Assembly: GCA_964409485.1 (NCBI GenBank)
Contig: CAYPDM010000019.1
Span: 1 to 24,376 of the forward strand
Direction: 5' to 3'
Length of the DNA: 24,376 bases
Source of the DNA: JAFGPF01 sp964409485
Lineage (GTDB): Bacteria > Chloroflexota > Dehalococcoidia > Dehalococcoidales > RBG-16-60-22
Below are positions 6,931 through 13,393 of the stretch, one piece after another. Made by a program: the position numbers and the translations under genes. The notes beneath the pieces were generated by a model. It was not told the DNA's origin. It saw only the letters and a list, made by a program, of their open reading frames with translations, and did no database searches. Positions within the stretch are counted from its first letter, which is position 1. The number at the start of each line of letters is the position of its first letter.

Positions 6931-7479
6931 ATGGAAAGAGTAAAAAGAGTATTTCCGGTTTTATTTCTGCTGATTGTTATGCTGGCGGCGGCCGGCTGCT
7001 CGGGAGAGTCCGGCGACGGGCAGGCCCCCGGGCAGGCCCCCGTGCCGGGAAAGACCGCGCCGGATTTCCAGCTTGAGAGTCTGGATGGAGAGTCGATATC
7101 ACTCGATGGACTGCGGGGGAAGCCGGTGCTGCTGAACTTCTGGGCTACTTGGTGCGGCCCGTGCCGCCACGAAATGCCCTTTTTGCAGGAGGTCTTCGAG
7201 GACGAGGAATGGACGAAGCGGGGGCTGGTGATACTGGCGGTCAATCTGGGGGAGACCGCCCCGGCGGTACGGAAATTCATGGAGGCTAACCGCCTTTCTT
7301 TTACGGTCCTCCTCGATACCGAAGGCAGGGTGGGGACGCTGTATAACACGGCGGCCATTCCGACCACTTTTTTTATTGATAATGGTGGTATAATAAGGGA
7401 TATGCAGAGAGGGGCTTTCATCGAGAGGCCGCATATAGACCAGTTCCTGTTGAACGCGATAATGAAAGCCGGGTCGTAA
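6931..7479 (+). CDS. TlpA/ResA-like thioredoxin lipoprotein
   Basis: A 182-residue extracytoplasmic thiol-disulfide oxidoreductase. Lys/Arg residues and a hydrophobic stretch lead to a lipobox, LAAAGC, with the lipidated Cys at 23. A Gly/Pro-rich linker follows, then the thioredoxin fold with active site WATWCGPCRHEMP (Cys75, Cys78) and the cis-Pro segment AIPTTFFID. Start chosen at 6931 because AGGAG lies four bases upstream and the signal peptide begins there; longer in-frame starts at 6889 and 6907 would spoil it. Expected to receive electrons from the adjacent CcdA and reduce apocytochrome c or other secreted proteins. Confidence 0.92.
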   Translation: MERVKRVFPVLFLLIVMLAAAGCSGESGDGQAPGQAPVPGKTAPDFQLESLDGESISLDGLRGKPVLLNFWATWCGPCRHEMPFLQEVFEDEEWTKRGLVILAVNLGETAPAVRKFMEANRLSFTVLLDTEGRVGTLYNTAAIPTTFFIDNGGIIRDMQRGAFIERPHIDQFLLNAIMKAGS

Positions 7480-7490
7480 GGGAGTTATAC

Positions 7491-7802
7491 ATGGATGATA
7501 TCCTTAATGAAGCCTACGGGATTGTCCAGTGCAAGGAATGTCCCTGGTATAAAAGCTGCATTGTGCCGATGAAATTCACCACCGAGGATATCCGCCGCCA
7601 GCTGGAGCAAACGGCGCCGGGGACGGATATCCCCCAGCAGATGGACCTGGGCATGGAGAACCTGCTCTCCAGTATGGCGACGGCGGCGCAGAACTCGCTG
7701 CTGGAAGGATGCCCCGTCCTCATCGAACGACTACGCTCCAGTCCGAAGCTGGCCCAGCGCATCAAGGAAATAATGCAGAACTGGGCAAGCGAGGAAAAGT
7801 AA
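7491..7802 (+). CDS. Small four-cysteine protein of unknown function
   Basis: A 103-residue soluble protein not recognised as a named family. The N-terminal third has CKECPWYKSC (C-x2-C-x5-C), and a fourth Cys lies near residue 74 (EGCPVLIERL); together they could bind a metal or Fe-S cluster. The rest looks helical. GGGAG is seven bases before the ATG, and the gene is only 11 bases after the TlpA stop, so it belongs to the ccdA-tlpA operon. It has no signal peptide, so it would act in the cytoplasm, opposite its lipoprotein neighbour. Real gene by spacing and ribosome site; function open. Confidence 0.75.
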   Translation: MDDILNEAYGIVQCKECPWYKSCIVPMKFTTEDIRRQLEQTAPGTDIPQQMDLGMENLLSSMATAAQNSLLEGCPVLIERLRSSPKLAQRIKEIMQNWASEEK

Positions 7803-7837
7803 CCGGCGGATAAAAACGACCATTCAGGCTCGTTAGC

Positions 7838-8599
7838 TTAAAGTTTCAGGGCTTCTCTCTCTTCCGCGGTCAAACTCTTAATAAAGCTTTCCAGTTTCTT
7901 TTTACCTTTATCGGTGATGGTTACCTTATCATCTTTAACGTCGACGTAGCGCATCAGCTCAAGTTCCCCCACGAGTATGGCTACTATTTTCTGGCCCAGC
8001 GACGGGTAGATATTGTCCCTGTCGTTTGCGGAGAACTCGTTTATTATCTTATCCATGGCAATGCCCGGTTTAGCCTTGACCATGCTCAATATCGTCATCG
8101 ACCTCCGGAAATAGGGGAGGGCATCGCCCTTATCGGCTAAATCAAAGGATTCCACCCTGAACTGCGCGAAGGTATGACTGTCCCCGCATTGCAGGCTTAT
8201 GATCTCTTTCTCCGTGCCTTTGCCGATGATGTATTTGCCGCCGGGCGGATTATCGAACAGGGTTTCATCGGCGATGAACTTGTAGCCTTCCTCCGGCCTT
8301 TCCAGGGTCGGCCTGAACCCGACACCATCGTATTTTTTATAAGCGGGGTCGTAGTGGCTCTGCGGAGAGTGCCAGAAGGGGTAGTAGCTGCCGGCAGCTT
8401 CTCCTTCTTGGTGCCTGCCGCCGGAGGCGAAAAGCGCCAGAAAGGCCTGGCTTAGCTGCGGCAGCATATTGGGGCAGACTCTCCCGGAGATTATCTCGCC
8501 GTCGAAGATAATTTCATCGCCTACCTTATAACGAAAGTGACAGGGATTCTTGCTTTCATCCTTGCCAAAACCGGTTACCGTAGCCTTAACTTTAAACAT
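7838..8599 (-). CDS. Long TIGR04076-like protein with C-terminal winged-helix-like region
   Basis: A 253-residue protein. The first half resembles the TIGR04076 family: YKVGDEIIFDGEIISGRVCP near 24-43, then a longer central part with GVGFRPTLERPEEGYKF and a Cys/His segment (LQCGDSHTF). The last about 90 residues (SMTILSMVKAKPGIAM, GELELMRYVDVKDDKVTIT, then DKGKKKLESF) look like a winged helix with a beta wing. AGGAG precedes the ATG. A short relative of the N-terminal part is encoded at 2710-2970. Possibly a ligand- or metal-responsive regulator, but there is no direct evidence. The gene ends 35 bases from the convergent Cys-protein gene. Confidence 0.75.
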   Translation of the reverse strand: MFKVKATVTGFGKDESKNPCHFRYKVGDEIIFDGEIISGRVCPNMLPQLSQAFLALFASGGRHQEGEAAGSYYPFWHSPQSHYDPAYKKYDGVGFRPTLERPEEGYKFIADETLFDNPPGGKYIIGKGTEKEIISLQCGDSHTFAQFRVESFDLADKGDALPYFRRSMTILSMVKAKPGIAMDKIINEFSANDRDNIYPSLGQKIVAILVGELELMRYVDVKDDKVTITDKGKKKLESFIKSLTAEEREALKL

Positions 8600-8644
8600 A
8601 ATGGCTCCTTTATTGATATACTATTGTTTTCGCTACCGGGCGGG

Positions 8645-9304
8645 TCATAGTTGCGGGGCGTATGCCTCGGCGAGTCGGGTGAGGCGGCGGTAGGCATCGG
8701 CGGGGTCCGGCTGCCTGTAGACGGCGCTGCCGATATAGATAACGTTGACGCCGGTCTCGGCAATCTGGACGATGTTGTTTTCCTTGACGCCGCCGTCGAT
8801 GCCTATCTCCAGGCGCGGGTGCGCCTTGCGGAAGGCCGCTATTTTATCCAGGACTTCCGGAATGAACTCGGCGCCGTAGAATCCGGGGTTGACCGAGAGG
8901 AAAAGCACGCTGTCCAGCTCACCGAGAAGGGGCCTGATGACTTCTACGGGGGTTTCCGGGTTGAGGGCCAGTCCCACCTGTATGCCTGAATTTTTAATCT
9001 GCCGGATAACCTGGTCCGGGGAGGGGGTGGCCTCGTAGTGAAAGACGATTTTCTGCGCCCCCGCCTGTTTGAACTCATCCAGGTAGCTCTCCGGATGCAG
9101 CACCATGAGATGCGCCTCCCAGAGGAGCTTGGTTCCCAGCGAGGCTATCTGTTCGCATAATATGCTCCGGGAAGGCACGAAACGTCCGTCCATGATGTCG
9201 AACTGGACGTAGTCGGTAAAAGTCTCGGTCTGGAGCACCATTTTCCCCAGTGTGATGGGGTCGTCGGTGAGAATGGCCGGTACCGTACGGATGTTATCGC
9301 TCAT
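8645..9304 (-). CDS. rpe: Ribulose-phosphate 3-epimerase-like TIM barrel
   Basis: A 219-residue protein of the ribulose-phosphate 3-epimerase family, which interconverts ribulose-5-phosphate and xylulose-5-phosphate. Family blocks: FDIMDGRFVPSRS (35-47), EAHLMVLHPESY, SVNPGFYGAEF, GIDGGVKENN and the phosphate loop IYIGSAVYR. Of the four metal ligands, Asp36, His65 and Asp170 are present, but the usual His two residues before the first Asp is Gln34, and the N-terminal PSIL is PAIL. It could be a true epimerase with altered metal binding or a related epimerase with another sugar substrate. AGGAGG lies before the ATG, and a consensus promoter is 58-87 bases upstream. Confidence 0.85.
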   Translation of the reverse strand: MSDNIRTVPAILTDDPITLGKMVLQTETFTDYVQFDIMDGRFVPSRSILCEQIASLGTKLLWEAHLMVLHPESYLDEFKQAGAQKIVFHYEATPSPDQVIRQIKNSGIQVGLALNPETPVEVIRPLLGELDSVLFLSVNPGFYGAEFIPEVLDKIAAFRKAHPRLEIGIDGGVKENNIVQIAETGVNVIYIGSAVYRQPDPADAYRRLTRLAEAYAPQL

Positions 9305-9361
9305 GCTGCCTCCTGTAGGAGAGTGTTTGGAATGGCCGGGAACGCCGGTGTTGCTGCCGAT

Positions 9362-9391
9362 ATTTTAGGCGTGATGCGGGGATGATGTCAA
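9362..9391 (-). promoter_or_regulatory. Sigma70-type promoter of the epimerase gene
   Basis: Minus-strand TTGACA (9386-9391), an 18-base spacer and TAAAAT (9362-9367) predict a start near 9355 and a leader of about 50 bases. The -10 is the same as in the orphan RNA promoter at 10119-10147. Confidence 0.7.
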
Positions 9392-9463
9392 GGACGGGCG
9401 GGGGCTGATTCTTTATGGAAAATTAATCAGTCCTTTATGTATTATTTATAGATTTTATATGGT

Positions 9464-9477
9464 CATTTACGTAAATG
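9464..9477. promoter_or_regulatory. Perfect 14-bp palindrome, possible operator
   Basis: CATTTACGTAAATG lies in the 9305-9535 gap, about 60 bases before the small membrane-anchored protein gene and about 75 bases upstream of the epimerase promoter. Perfect symmetry in AT-rich DNA between divergent genes suits a regulator site; no factor can be named. Confidence 0.35.
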
Positions 9478-9535
9478 TGTCAGAATGAAACTATAGTCAT
9501 AGTACTTATTGGGCTAAGATTGGGGGACGACTAAG

Positions 9536-9832
9536 GTGAAGGTGGCTATCAGTTTCATCTGCGGGGCGATTGCCTGCGGCCTGCTGTTAATAGGGGCAAA
9601 GACGGTTATTCCCACGCTTGCTGAAACTGATGATTTAGGCGATACAGCAGAGAATGTTACTCAAAGCTTTACGGACCTGCTGCCGGATATCGAGAAGATA
9701 TACCGGGAGTCTTTGATTATGCCATTCGAGAAGGCTGAAAGTAAAATTTACGACGAAGATATTGCCGAGTTCTATCGTGAACTCCTGGACAGCACCGGAT
9801 TGAGGTCAACCCCGGGCGAAGGAGAGAATTAG
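9536..9832 (+). CDS. Small membrane-anchored or secreted protein, unknown
   Basis: A 98-residue protein starting at GTG, with a GGGGG stretch about nine bases upstream. Residues 1-25 form a signal peptide or membrane anchor (VKVAISFICGAIACGLLLIG), and the remaining acidic part (TLAETDDLGDTAENVT onward) looks helical and would lie outside. No family is recognised. Its stop codon lies inside the loop-proximal arm of a rho-independent terminator, which supports it as a real single-gene transcript. A 14-bp palindrome is upstream. Confidence 0.65.
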   Translation: MKVAISFICGAIACGLLLIGAKTVIPTLAETDDLGDTAENVTQSFTDLLPDIEKIYRESLIMPFEKAESKIYDEDIAEFYRELLDSTGLRSTPGEGEN

Positions 9833-9843
9833 CCCGGTTTTTT
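9812..9843 (+). terminator. Rho-independent terminator overlapping the end of the small membrane protein gene
   Basis: CCGGGC (9812-9817) pairs with GCCCGG (9832-9837) across a 14-base loop and is followed by six T. The stem starts within the coding region and the stop codon is at 9830-9832. Confidence 0.75.
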
Positions 9844-9847
9844 CCAT

Positions 9848-9886
9848 AAAAAGTAGTGGAGGCCACTCTTTCAAGCAACCTCCACT
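9848..9886 (-). terminator. Rho-independent terminator of the orphan RNA
   Basis: On the minus strand AGTGGAGG (complement of 9879-9886) pairs perfectly with CCTCCACT (complement of 9855-9862) around a 16-base loop, followed by A-C and five T (9848-9852). Confidence 0.75.
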
Positions 9887-9999
9887 CACAAGACTTCCTG
9901 GTACCGAACCCAACTCACCACTGGTGATAATCACCGATATACTGTGCCGCTGTTCTACAGACGGACTTCCAGCTTAATTTATCGAGCCGAGTTCGTTTT

Positions 10000-10026
10000 C
10001 TACTTGCCCCGCCATCGGCAGGGCAT
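10000..10026 (-). CDS. Second mini-ORF in the orphan RNA, 8 codons
   Basis: Reads MPCRWRGK then stop. Its ATG overlaps the stop of the mini-ORF at 10026-10070 in the arrangement TGATG, typical of translational coupling. Most of it lies in the GCCCTGCC/GGCGGGGC hairpin, so it may be structure rather than coding. Confidence 0.2.
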   Translation of the reverse strand: MPCRWRGK

Positions 10027-10070
10027 CAACGGTCCACCTGCCAAACTCCCAGCAACTTATGAAGCCTCAT
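10026..10070 (-). CDS. First mini-ORF in the orphan RNA, 14 codons
   Basis: Reads MRLHKLLGVWQVDR then stop. GGGAGGTG lies six bases before the ATG, an optimal ribosome site about 30 bases from the predicted transcript start. The peptide is basic and short, like a leader or small regulatory peptide. Chance occurrence of so good a site is unlikely but possible. Confidence 0.35.
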   Translation of the reverse strand: MRLHKLLGVWQVDR

Positions 10071-10118
10071 CGTACACCTCCCGAAGCAGACTCAGGTTGT
10101 GCCTTTAGCTTCTGGCCT

Positions 10119-10147
10119 ATTTTAGTACAATACGTGCCAGTTGTCAA
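10119..10147 (-). promoter_or_regulatory. Strong promoter of the orphan RNA
   Basis: TTGACA (10142-10147), exactly 17 bases, then TAAAAT (10119-10124), all on the minus strand. It lies about 57 bases after the stop of the SDR gene and cannot serve that operon. Confidence 0.75.
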
Positions 10148-10203
10148 GAACGGCTTAGCTTGGCCGATGTTTTATTGATAAAATATTTATATTTTTGTGA
10201 TTA

Positions 10204-10998
10204 CTACATGACCGAGCCGCCAGAGACATGGAGAACCTGCCCGGTGATATAACTCGTGGCGTCCGATGCCAGAACAACGGTGGCGTTGGCCATATCCGTT
10301 GCTGTGCCCATGCGTCCGAGGGGGAATGTACCAAGCATAGCCGCCCGCATCTTCTCCATTTCTTCAGGCGGGAGATTGGGCGTGTCTTCCTTGAGAATGG
10401 CTCCGAAATTGGTTGGGGCTGGGCCTGGAGCGACACAGTTCACACGGATACCGTTTTTTCCTTCTACAAAGGCCAGCTGCTTGGTGAACAGGTCGATAGC
10501 GTACTTGGACATGGCATATGTGCCGACGCCCATTTGGTACTGGTGGGTGCTGCCAGAACCGATGTTGACGATAACGCCATACTTCTGCTTTCTCATCTGT
10601 GGAATGACGGCCTGGGTAACATTCATAGTTCCGATGAGGTTGAGTCTCAACTGCTTTTCCCAGACGGCAGGGTCCTGCTCGTCGATGGGGACGTTGTCCT
10701 TGTGGATAATACCGCCGGCGACATTGCAGAGGATATCTATCCTGCCGAACTCCGCCAGCACTTTGTTGACCATTGCGTCCACTTCGGCTTTTTTGGTGAC
10801 ATCGCCCTCGACGGCCATGGTATTATGTCCCAGGGCTTTAACCTCGTCCGCCGTTTGTTGGGCGTCGGCGAGGTCGATATCACTTACGGCGACATCGCAT
10901 CCCTCCTTTGCCAAAAGGAGCGCGATTTCCTTACCGAATCCAATCTGGCTGCCGGCGCCGGTTACCAGCGCCTTCTTGCCTGCAAGTCCCAAATCCAT
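10204..10998 (-). CDS. SDR-family oxidoreductase, copy 1
   Basis: A 264-residue short-chain dehydrogenase/reductase, an NAD(P)-dependent enzyme acting on a hydroxyl or carbonyl substrate. Visible motifs: nucleotide loop TGAGSQIGFG (13-22), NVAG (92-95), the catalytic Ser region NIGSGST and YAMSK (Tyr161, Lys165), then VNCVAPGPAPTNF and the C-terminal YITGQVLHVSGGSVM. Start set at 10998, where AAGGAGGTAA lies just upstream; an extended frame further upstream runs into the 3' end of the neighbouring SDR and is not credible. Tandem paralogue of the gene at 11027. Position behind a branched-chain-type ABC operon suggests it handles the imported compound or a derivative; that is inference. Confidence 0.9.
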   Translation of the reverse strand: MDLGLAGKKALVTGAGSQIGFGKEIALLLAKEGCDVAVSDIDLADAQQTADEVKALGHNTMAVEGDVTKKAEVDAMVNKVLAEFGRIDILCNVAGGIIHKDNVPIDEQDPAVWEKQLRLNLIGTMNVTQAVIPQMRKQKYGVIVNIGSGSTHQYQMGVGTYAMSKYAIDLFTKQLAFVEGKNGIRVNCVAPGPAPTNFGAILKEDTPNLPPEEMEKMRAAMLGTFPLGRMGTATDMANATVVLASDATSYITGQVLHVSGGSVM

Positions 10999-11026
10999 GA
11001 TTACCTCCTTAACCTGACCAGTATGA

Positions 11027-11788
11027 CTACAGGACCGAGCCGCCGGAGACATGCAGTACCTGCCCGGTAATATCACCGGAGATATCGGAGGCGAAGAACG
11101 CCGCGGCGTAAGCGATATCCGCCGGCGTGGTCCCCTTGCCCATCGGTATCCCCTTGGCCAGCATATCTATCACTGCCTGCTTATCCGTGGCCTTGATGAA
11201 ATTAGTGGGTGAAGGGCCGGGGGCAACACAATTAACCCTGATGCCGGTCTGGGCTTCCACGGTAGCCAGCTGCTTGGTGAAGATATCAATGGCGCCCTTG
11301 GACATGGCGTACGTGGATACGCCGTGACTGTACATGTGAGAGCTGCCGGAGCCGATATTAACGATGGAGCCGTAGTGCTGTTTTTTCATATAGGGGAGAA
11401 CCGCCTGGCTGACAAGCATGGCGCCGTAAAGATTAAGACTGATTTCCCTGTCCCAGAGTTCTTGCTCCTGCTCTTCCAGGGGGCCTCCGCCGAGGATAGC
11501 GCCGGCGACATTGAAAAGAATATCGATTTTACCGTATTCCGCGATGACCTTCTTGACCATCTCCTGGACTTCCGCTTTGTTCGTAACGTCGGCTTTTAGG
11601 GCTATGGACTTACAGCCCAGTTTCTTAACATCTTCCGCCGTTAGTTTGGCGTCATCGAGATTGATATCGGTGACGGCGGCGGCATCGCATCCCTCCTTTG
11701 CCAAAAGGAGCGCGATTTCCTTACCAAAGCCAATCTGGCTGCCGGCCCCGGTTAATAGTGCTACTTTTCCTTTAAAACCTAAATCCAT
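11027..11788 (-). CDS. SDR-family oxidoreductase, copy 2
   Basis: A 253-residue classical SDR. Motifs: TGAGSQIGFG (13-22), NVAG (93-96), NIGSGSS with the catalytic Ser, YAMSK (Tyr160, Lys164), VNCVAPGPSPTNF and ITGQVLHVSGGSVL at the C-terminus. AGGAGG lies just before the ATG. It is separated from copy 1 by only 28 bases and shares a 72-base stretch with just three differences near the N-terminal coding end, though the rest of the pair has diverged. The two subunits could act on related substrates or form mixed tetramers, as SDRs often do. A gap of about 175 bases from livF (11789-11964) contains only AT-rich DNA with a weak TATAAT. Confidence 0.9.
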   Translation of the reverse strand: MDLGFKGKVALLTGAGSQIGFGKEIALLLAKEGCDAAAVTDINLDDAKLTAEDVKKLGCKSIALKADVTNKAEVQEMVKKVIAEYGKIDILFNVAGAILGGGPLEEQEQELWDREISLNLYGAMLVSQAVLPYMKKQHYGSIVNIGSGSSHMYSHGVSTYAMSKGAIDIFTKQLATVEAQTGIRVNCVAPGPSPTNFIKATDKQAVIDMLAKGIPMGKGTTPADIAYAAAFFASDISGDITGQVLHVSGGSVL

Positions 11789-11964
11789 GGTTCCTCCTAT
11801 TAATTTTCTCGTGTGATTCGCAGGTATAATTATATAACATCACGGGGTGAGAATAAAATGGGGTAAGCTTGGCGCCGGATAACAGAGAAGCAGGGTAAAA
11901 ACAGAAAACGAAAAGACACAATCAGTTTTTCAGACAGATATAGATAACCGTTTGGTAGACCCGG

Positions 11965-12669
11965 CTAAAGTCCCAGGTAGGCTTTTCTGATATGGTCGCT
12001 CTTGAGGAGGTCTTCGCATTGCCCCTGCAGGGCGATGCGGCCGTTTTCCAGCACGCAGGCATGGTCGGCTATCTGCAGCGTCTGGTGGACGTTTTGCTCG
12101 ACGAGCAACACGGTGATTCCCTGGTCGCGGAGGGAGGTAATTTTCTCAAATACTTCCTGAACCAGCCTGGGCGCCAGACCGTTCGACGGTTCGTCAATAA
12201 TGCAGAGTCTGGGTCTTGACATCAAGCCACGTCCCATGGCTACCATCTGCTGTTCGCCGCCGCTTAGCGTGCTGGCCAGCTGCCCGGCTCTTTCTTTTAA
12301 TACCGGGAAGAGCTCGTAGACCTGCTCCAGAGTTTTCTGTTTATCTTTCCAGGCGCGGCTGGAATACGCGCCCATTTCCAGGTTCTCCCGTACCGACATG
12401 TCCGTAAAGAGTTTCCTGCCCTCGGGTATGTGAGAAATACCGAGTTCCACGATCAGGTGAGGTGAGAGGCCGTCGATTCTCTTGCCGAGGAAGTTTATGG
12501 TGCCCGTTGCAGGGCGTATTATCCCGGATATGGTGTGCAGGAGGGTTGATTTACCGGCGCCGTTGGCGCCGACCAGGGCTACTATTTCTCCCTCATCGAT
12601 TTTCAGACAGACATCCCAGAGTGCCTGTATCTGGCCGTAAAAGGTATTGATATTATTAACTTCCAGCAT
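11965..12669 (-). CDS. livF: Branched-chain amino acid-type ABC transporter ATPase LivF
   Basis: A 234-residue ABC ATPase of the LivF type. Walker A GANGAGKST (about 34-42), Q-loop region, the signature LSGGEQQMVAMGRGLM, Walker B CIIDEPSNGLAP and the switch His in LLVEQNVHQ are all intact. It energises uptake together with LivG, through the LivH-LivM permease. Its start overlaps the end of livG by 14 bases, the usual coupling. Last transporter gene in the operon; the SDR genes follow on the same strand. HAAT-family systems carry amino acids, but also urea, amides and aromatic acids, so the substrate is open. Confidence 0.93.
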   Translation of the reverse strand: MLEVNNINTFYGQIQALWDVCLKIDEGEIVALVGANGAGKSTLLHTISGIIRPATGTINFLGKRIDGLSPHLIVELGISHIPEGRKLFTDMSVRENLEMGAYSSRAWKDKQKTLEQVYELFPVLKERAGQLASTLSGGEQQMVAMGRGLMSRPRLCIIDEPSNGLAPRLVQEVFEKITSLRDQGITVLLVEQNVHQTLQIADHACVLENGRIALQGQCEDLLKSDHIRKAYLGL

Positions 12670-13393
12670 TGGTTTGCTCTCCTAGGTAAACCTCAATTAC
12701 TTTTTTACTCGTAGCGATTTCCTGCGGAGTTCCTTCGGCTATCTTCTGGCCGTGATGCAGTACGATAATACGGTCGCATACGTTCATGATTGCTTTCATA
12801 ACGTGCTCAATCATGATAACGGTAATTCCTTCGCCGCGTATCTGTTTTAAGAGATCCATAGCCTGGGTGACCTCGGTCTGGTTCAGGCCGGCCATCAGCT
12901 CATCGAGCAACAATAATTCCGGTTTGGTGGCCAGGGCCCGGGCAACTTCAAGGCGTTTCTGGTTGGCCAGCGTCAGGTCTTTGGCGGGGATATTACTCAC
13001 GTTTGACAGCCCCACGAATTCCAGTAGCTCCGCAGTTGTTTTACCAGTTTCTGCGGGTGATGTTTTCTTGGAAGCCCCGAATAGCGAACCAACGCGAACA
13101 TTGCTGAAGACCGGCAGATTGGCGAATATTTTTACCGTTTGGAAAGTCCTGGCGATTCCCAGCCGGCAGATTGCGTGTGGTTTCATCCCGGTGATATCAC
13201 GTCCTTTGAACTTAATAATGCCGGGTTTGGGCACGAGAGCCGCCGATATTAAATTGAAGAGGGTGGTCTTGCCGGCACCGTTAGGGCCGATGAGACCGAC
13301 TACCTCACCCTGGTCGACATAGAAGTCGACATCGGACACGGCGGATAAACCGCCGAAATACTTGGTAACGCCCTCACCCTCAAGTATTCGCAC
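12656..13393 (-). CDS. livG: Branched-chain amino acid-type ABC transporter ATPase LivG
   Basis: A 245-residue ABC ATPase. Walker A GPNGAGKTTLFN (about 36-47), the LivG-typical GIARTFQTVKIF, Walker B LLLLDELMAGLN and MIEHVMKAI are present. The signature region reads LTLANQKRLEVARAL, without the Gly of the usual LSGGQ/LPYGQ; this variant form occurs in some HAAT transporters, so it is not taken as a defect. It overlaps livM by 14 bases upstream and livF by 14 bases downstream. Probably forms a heterodimer with LivF on the cytoplasmic face of the permease. Confidence 0.92.
   Translation of the reverse strand: MRILEGEGVTKYFGGLSAVSDVDFYVDQGEVVGLIGPNGAGKTTLFNLISAALVPKPGIIKFKGRDITGMKPHAICRLGIARTFQTVKIFANLPVFSNVRVGSLFGASKKTSPAETGKTTAELLEFVGLSNVSNIPAKDLTLANQKRLEVARALATKPELLLLDELMAGLNQTEVTQAMDLLKQIRGEGITVIMIEHVMKAIMNVCDRIIVLHHGQKIAEGTPQEIATSKKVIEVYLGEQTNAGS

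Larger units (their letters stand above)
9848..10112 (-). ncRNA. Orphan structured transcript, about 265 nt, family not recognised
   Basis: The 9833-10203 gap holds a complete minus-strand transcription unit: a consensus promoter (10119-10147), a predicted start near 10112 and a strong terminator (9848-9886). Inside are many small hairpins, read on the minus strand: GCCCTGCC-GAT-GGCGGGGC, CTGT-AGA-ACAG, GGTGA-TTA-TCACC and CACC-AGT-GGTG. I looked for signatures of tmRNA, RNase P RNA, SRP RNA, T-box and cobalamin elements and found none; 6S RNA cannot be ruled out by eye. Two overlapping mini-ORFs with a strong ribosome site lie in its first half, so it could be a short mRNA or a dual-function RNA. 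Confidence 0.55.

Noticed and set aside
10228..11070. Long plus-strand open frame of 280 codons opposite the SDR gene
   Set aside because: It is fully antisense to clear SDR coding sequence with all motifs; it has no recognisable domain.
10204..11076. Longer SDR copy 1 starting near 11076
   Set aside because: The extra N-terminus is the 3' end of the neighbouring SDR read in another frame; a consensus ribosome site precedes 10998.
12950..13000. LivG signature lacking the usual LSGGQ glycine as a possible defect
   Set aside because: The LTLANQKRLE form occurs in functional HAAT ATPases from memory, and Walker A, Walker B and the switch His are intact.
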